Shown here one piece after another: positions 6,390 through 8,596 of a stretch of DNA of 8,596 nt. The notes under the pieces were generated by a model. It did not search any database. It was not told the DNA's origin and worked only from the letters and a program-made list of their open reading frames with translations. Origin of the DNA: Acidimicrobiales bacterium (GTDB taxonomy: Bacteria > Actinomycetota > Acidimicrobiia > Acidimicrobiales > Poriferisodalaceae); the NCBI GenBank assembly GCA_020439485.1, contig JAGQSP010000292.1:1-8596 (forward strand). Direction: 5' to 3'. Each line of letters opens with the position of its first letter. Position 1 is the stretch's first letter. The translations under genes and the position numbers were made by a program.

Positions 6390-6938
6390 GTGGATAGCTC
6401 GCTAAATGTGCCGGCGCCCAGGCCACGGACGCTGGCCCTTCCGGCCGAGGGCCCCGACGACCAATGGGACGTCGACCACAAGCTCGCCACATCATGGCGG
6501 GCCCAGAGGCTGGGCCCCACCGTCGAGCGCCTCCGCAAGCACATACTGTCCGGCGGCGAACACTCGATAGAGCCCGGGCAATTCCGCGCCCTCGACAGCA
6601 TCGCGGCTCACGGTCCGTGCCCGGTTCGCGAGCTGGCGATGGCGATGGACGTCGAACCGTCGACGGCCACCCGGGCAACCTCGCGCCTCGAGGCGCTAGG
6701 GCTTGTGGTCAAGCGCCGCGGCGAGGCCGACCACCGTGAGGTGTTGCTAGAGCTGACCGCGGCCGGACGCGACTTGCACACTTATTTCGTGGACCGCGCC
6801 TTCGACACCTATAAAGAGATATTCAGCGTGTTCACCCTGGACGAGCGCATCATCTTGTCCGACCTACTCGAACGAATGCTCAAGTCCACCGAACACACCC
6901 TGGCCAGACCGGAGGCCCACAGATGGCCGACACCATGA
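6390..6938 (+). CDS. MarR-family transcriptional regulator, 182 aa
   Basis: Seen: a winged helix-turn-helix. The helix-turn-helix lies at about 78-108 (PVRELAMAMDVEPS then TRATSRLEALGLVVKR). The wing follows at about 109-122 with the D114/R116 pair in ADHRE, and C-terminal helices (about 133-168) fit the dimer interface. Known: MarR proteins bind DNA as dimers, mostly as repressors released by small ligands, often phenolic or lipophilic. Start: GTG at 6390 with AAGG nine bases upstream. ATG at 6294 would add 32 low-complexity, Arg-rich residues without family character, so GTG is preferred with moderate certainty. Its 3' end overlaps the alpha/beta hydrolase by 16 bases, so the two are probably cotranscribed. 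The hydrolase, the divergent patatin operon and its own promoter are its natural targets. Confidence 0.88.
   Translation: MDSSLNVPAPRPRTLALPAEGPDDQWDVDHKLATSWRAQRLGPTVERLRKHILSGGEHSIEPGQFRALDSIAAHGPCPVRELAMAMDVEPSTATRATSRLEALGLVVKRRGEADHREVLLELTAAGRDLHTYFVDRAFDTYKEIFSVFTLDERIILSDLLERMLKSTEHTLARPEAHRWPTP
6911..6915 (+). promoter_or_regulatory. Shine-Dalgarno for the alpha/beta hydrolase, inside marR
   Basis: GGAGG followed by seven bases and ATG at 6923. It fixes the hydrolase start at 6923 over the in-frame ATG at 6935, and it lies in the coding sequence of marR, which supports coupled translation. Confidence 0.75.
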
Positions 6939-8083
6939 TTCCGCCATTCATCCCCTCGCTGGGCGACGTCGCCGAATGGGTTCGTGGCCACTCCGAAAAG
7001 GGACTGCCCGCCGCTAAGCCGACGCCTGCAGCGGCCTTCAAGTGGGTCACCGACGAATATCTGCTTCAGATAGAACTGGCCAGCAGCCGGCTTCGAGTCC
7101 CGGATGGCTCGTTCCGCAGGAGGCTTCGCAGCGAGCTGAGCGAAGCCCACGACATGTACACAGACCGGGGCTGGATGGCCGACCCACGCAGCTTCCACCG
7201 AGATCCTCAGGGTCCGCTGCAGGATGTAGAGAGCCGCCCGGCCCGATCGGGCCCATACCGCTACGAGCACATCCGCTTCACCAGCACGTACGAGCCCTGG
7301 GAGGGCGAGCCGGGCGCCGACCGTTGGATGGACTATCGCCCGGTGCGCAAGGGCCACGTCTGGATGATGCGCCACGAGGGCGAGCCCCGCCCATGGATGG
7401 TGCTGGTCAACGGGTACCGCACCGGCAGCCCGGCCATCGACCTGGCGTCGTTTCGGGCCAGGCACCTGTTCGAGAAGCTGGGCGTCAATGTCGCAGCGGT
7501 GGTGTTGCCCCTGCACGGCCCCCGGTCGCTGGGGCCCAGTGGCAGCCGCGTGCTTCACGCAGGTGCCATGAACACCGTTCACACCCTCACGCACGGCGCT
7601 TGGGACGTACGCCACGTGATTTCTTGGCTGCGCAGCAACTACGAGGCGCCGGCGGTGGGGCTGTCGGGAATATCGCTCGGCGGCTACATGGTGTCGCTGG
7701 TGGCGGGCCTCGAGCCCGGCCTGGCGTGTGTCATCGCCGGTGTGCCCGAAAGTGACCTGGTGCGCGGATTCCGCCGCCAGCTCGACCCGCTGCTGCCCCC
7801 GTTCTACGAGCAGTGGGGCCTGTCGTGGGACTCGCTTTCCGATGTGCTGCAGGTGGCTTCTCCCCTGGCACTCGATTGCCAGGTCGACCACGATCGCAGG
7901 TTCATCTACGCAGGCCTGCTTGACCGGTGGGTGCGCCCCGGCAACGTCAAGGCACTGTGGAGCCACTGGGACGAGCCCAGCATCCTTTGGTATCAGGGCT
8001 CGCACCTGTCGTTCCCGTTCGAGAAGTCGGTCACCGACTACATCGACCAGGCGATAGTCACCTCGCTGGCACCAACTGCCTGA
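6923..8083 (+). CDS. Alpha/beta hydrolase with N-terminal extension, 386 aa
   Basis: Seen: the nucleophile elbow is GISLG (249-253, Ser251) in SGISLGGYMVSLVAGLEP. LPLHGPRS (195-202) supplies an oxyanion HG motif (H198-G199). The remaining triad candidates are D334 in GLLDRWVRP and H361 in YQGSHLSF. About 150 residues precede the hydrolase core (first strand WMVLVNGY, 158-165). They include a probably helical Arg/Glu-rich segment (65-80) and an aromatic, charged stretch near 112-136. No signal peptide or membrane segment is apparent. Known: the fold covers esterases, lipases and thioesterases, and the substrate is not readable. The SGISLGG elbow resembles the ABHD18-like group, from memory and unchecked. 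It is cotranscribed with marR and ends 6 bases from the convergent acyl-CoA synthetase stop. Confidence 0.88.
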   Translation: MADTMIPPFIPSLGDVAEWVRGHSEKGLPAAKPTPAAAFKWVTDEYLLQIELASSRLRVPDGSFRRRLRSELSEAHDMYTDRGWMADPRSFHRDPQGPLQDVESRPARSGPYRYEHIRFTSTYEPWEGEPGADRWMDYRPVRKGHVWMMRHEGEPRPWMVLVNGYRTGSPAIDLASFRARHLFEKLGVNVAAVVLPLHGPRSLGPSGSRVLHAGAMNTVHTLTHGAWDVRHVISWLRSNYEAPAVGLSGISLGGYMVSLVAGLEPGLACVIAGVPESDLVRGFRRQLDPLLPPFYEQWGLSWDSLSDVLQVASPLALDCQVDHDRRFIYAGLLDRWVRPGNVKALWSHWDEPSILWYQGSHLSFPFEKSVTDYIDQAIVTSLAPTA

Positions 8084-8089
8084 ACCCGT

Positions 8090-8596
8090 TCAGAGACGGT
8101 CGGGGTCGCCCAGCACCCTCAGCTCGCGGCGTATGACCTTGCCCGTGGTGGTCATGGGCAGCGAGTCGACGATCCTGACCTCTTTGGGAACCATGAAACG
8201 CTCGAGATCGTGTCGTGCGAACTCGAGCAGATCGGCGACATCGAGCTTGCGACCGGCCCGGGGCACTATGAAGGCCACGACCCGTTGGCCGTATTCCTCG
8301 TCGGCAAGCCCGACCACGGCCGCGTTGTCGACATCGTCGTAGCGTTCCAGAACCTCCTCGACCCGGCTGGGAAAGACGTTCTCGCCACCGGTGACGATCA
8401 TGTCGTTGACCCGGCCCTCGACGTGCAAGAGGCCGTGTTCGTCCATGTAGCCCAGGTCGCCGGTCGCCATGAGGTTGCCGAACGACTCGCTGGTGGTTCC
8501 GTCTGTGTATCCGGAGAACCGCATCGAGCTACTGAGGTGTACGCGTCCGCGGGTGCCGGCCGATACCGGCATGCCCTCCCGGTCGAGAATGCCGAT
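8090..8596 (-). CDS. Acyl-CoA synthetase (AMP-binding, ANL superfamily), C-terminal part
   Basis: Seen: 168 residues from the right edge to TGA at 8090. The ATGDLGYMDEHG segment (43-54) and GRVNDMIVTGGENVFP (61-76) are the adenylating-enzyme hinge motif and the following ANL block. They are followed by the C-terminal lid with VDSLPMTTTGKVIRREL (143-159), whose K153 is the adenylation lysine. Known: the family activates a carboxylic acid with ATP as acyl-AMP and then joins it to CoA. The pattern GGENVFPSRVEEVL is typical of fatty or aromatic acyl-CoA ligases rather than peptide synthetase modules, and no carrier domain follows. The substrate-binding N-terminal domain and the start lie outside the window, so chain-length preference cannot be judged. 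It is convergent with the alpha/beta hydrolase. Confidence 0.95.
   Translation of the reverse strand: MGILDREGMPVSAGTRGRVHLSSSMRFSGYTDGTTSESFGNLMATGDLGYMDEHGLLHVEGRVNDMIVTGGENVFPSRVEEVLERYDDVDNAAVVGLADEEYGQRVVAFIVPRAGRKLDVADLLEFARHDLERFMVPKEVRIVDSLPMTTTGKVIRRELRVLGDPDRL

Noticed and set aside
6809..8005. A 398-codon open frame on the minus strand opposite the alpha/beta hydrolase
   Set aside because: It overlaps a gene with a catalytic elbow and strong ribosome binding site, and has no domain signs of its own.
8086..8100. CCGT-TCAGAG-ACGG hairpin between the convergent stops
   Set aside because: Four-pair stem, no T-run on either strand; not enough for an intrinsic terminator.
1..8596. Defence system, CRISPR, transposon or prophage content
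   Set aside because: No direct-repeat array, transposase, integrase, nuclease or phage structural motif was seen in either strand; all intact genes look metabolic or regulatory.

Overview
The window is GC-rich, densely coding bacterial DNA. It most resembles an actinobacterium. Supporting signs are a clear relative of the mycobacterial haem-degrading enzyme MhuD, a WS/DGAT-type wax ester/triacylglycerol synthase, a P450 with its own small 3Fe-4S-type ferredoxin, and a promoter placed so close to its gene that the transcript would be leaderless. An environmental lineage such as Acidimicrobiia is my guess from overall style, not something the sequence proves. I see no rRNA, tRNA, CRISPR array, insertion sequence or phage gene.

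Minus-strand block (6230 down to 1). Eight genes run in the same direction. In transcription order they are: a patatin-like lipid hydrolase; a WS/DGAT acyltransferase, joined to it by an ATGA stop/start overlap; a cytochrome P450 whose ribosome binding site sits in a GC hairpin; a ferredoxin; a TauD/TfdA-type Fe(II)/2-oxoglutarate dioxygenase; a MhuD-like haem oxygenase; a 53-residue Cys-rich protein with its own near-perfect promoter; and the first 266 residues of a class V aminotransferase that runs off the left edge. Gaps from P450 to MhuD are only 18 to 25 bases, so P450, ferredoxin, dioxygenase and MhuD look like one transcription unit. The patatin/WS-DGAT pair lies 46 bases upstream and may belong to it.

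Plus-strand block (6390 to 8083). A MarR-family regulator, divergent from the patatin gene, overlaps the start of an alpha/beta hydrolase by 16 bases. The hydrolase's Shine-Dalgarno lies inside the MarR reading frame. The 159-base divergent region between patatin and MarR holds small palindromes that could be operators.

Right edge (8090 to 8596). The C-terminal part of an acyl-CoA synthetase (AMP-binding family) is read convergently, with only 6 bases between its stop and the hydrolase stop.

How they may work together (inference): the lipid genes (patatin, WS/DGAT, acyl-CoA synthetase, alpha/beta hydrolase) suggest handling of acyl chains and esters. The P450/ferredoxin/dioxygenase set adds two oxidative steps on an unknown substrate. 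MhuD next to a haem enzyme could recycle haem iron or control haem level, and TauD-type enzymes also need Fe(II). No single known pathway explains the whole set. The multi-oxygenase plus MhuD cassette is the best candidate here for an undescribed function.
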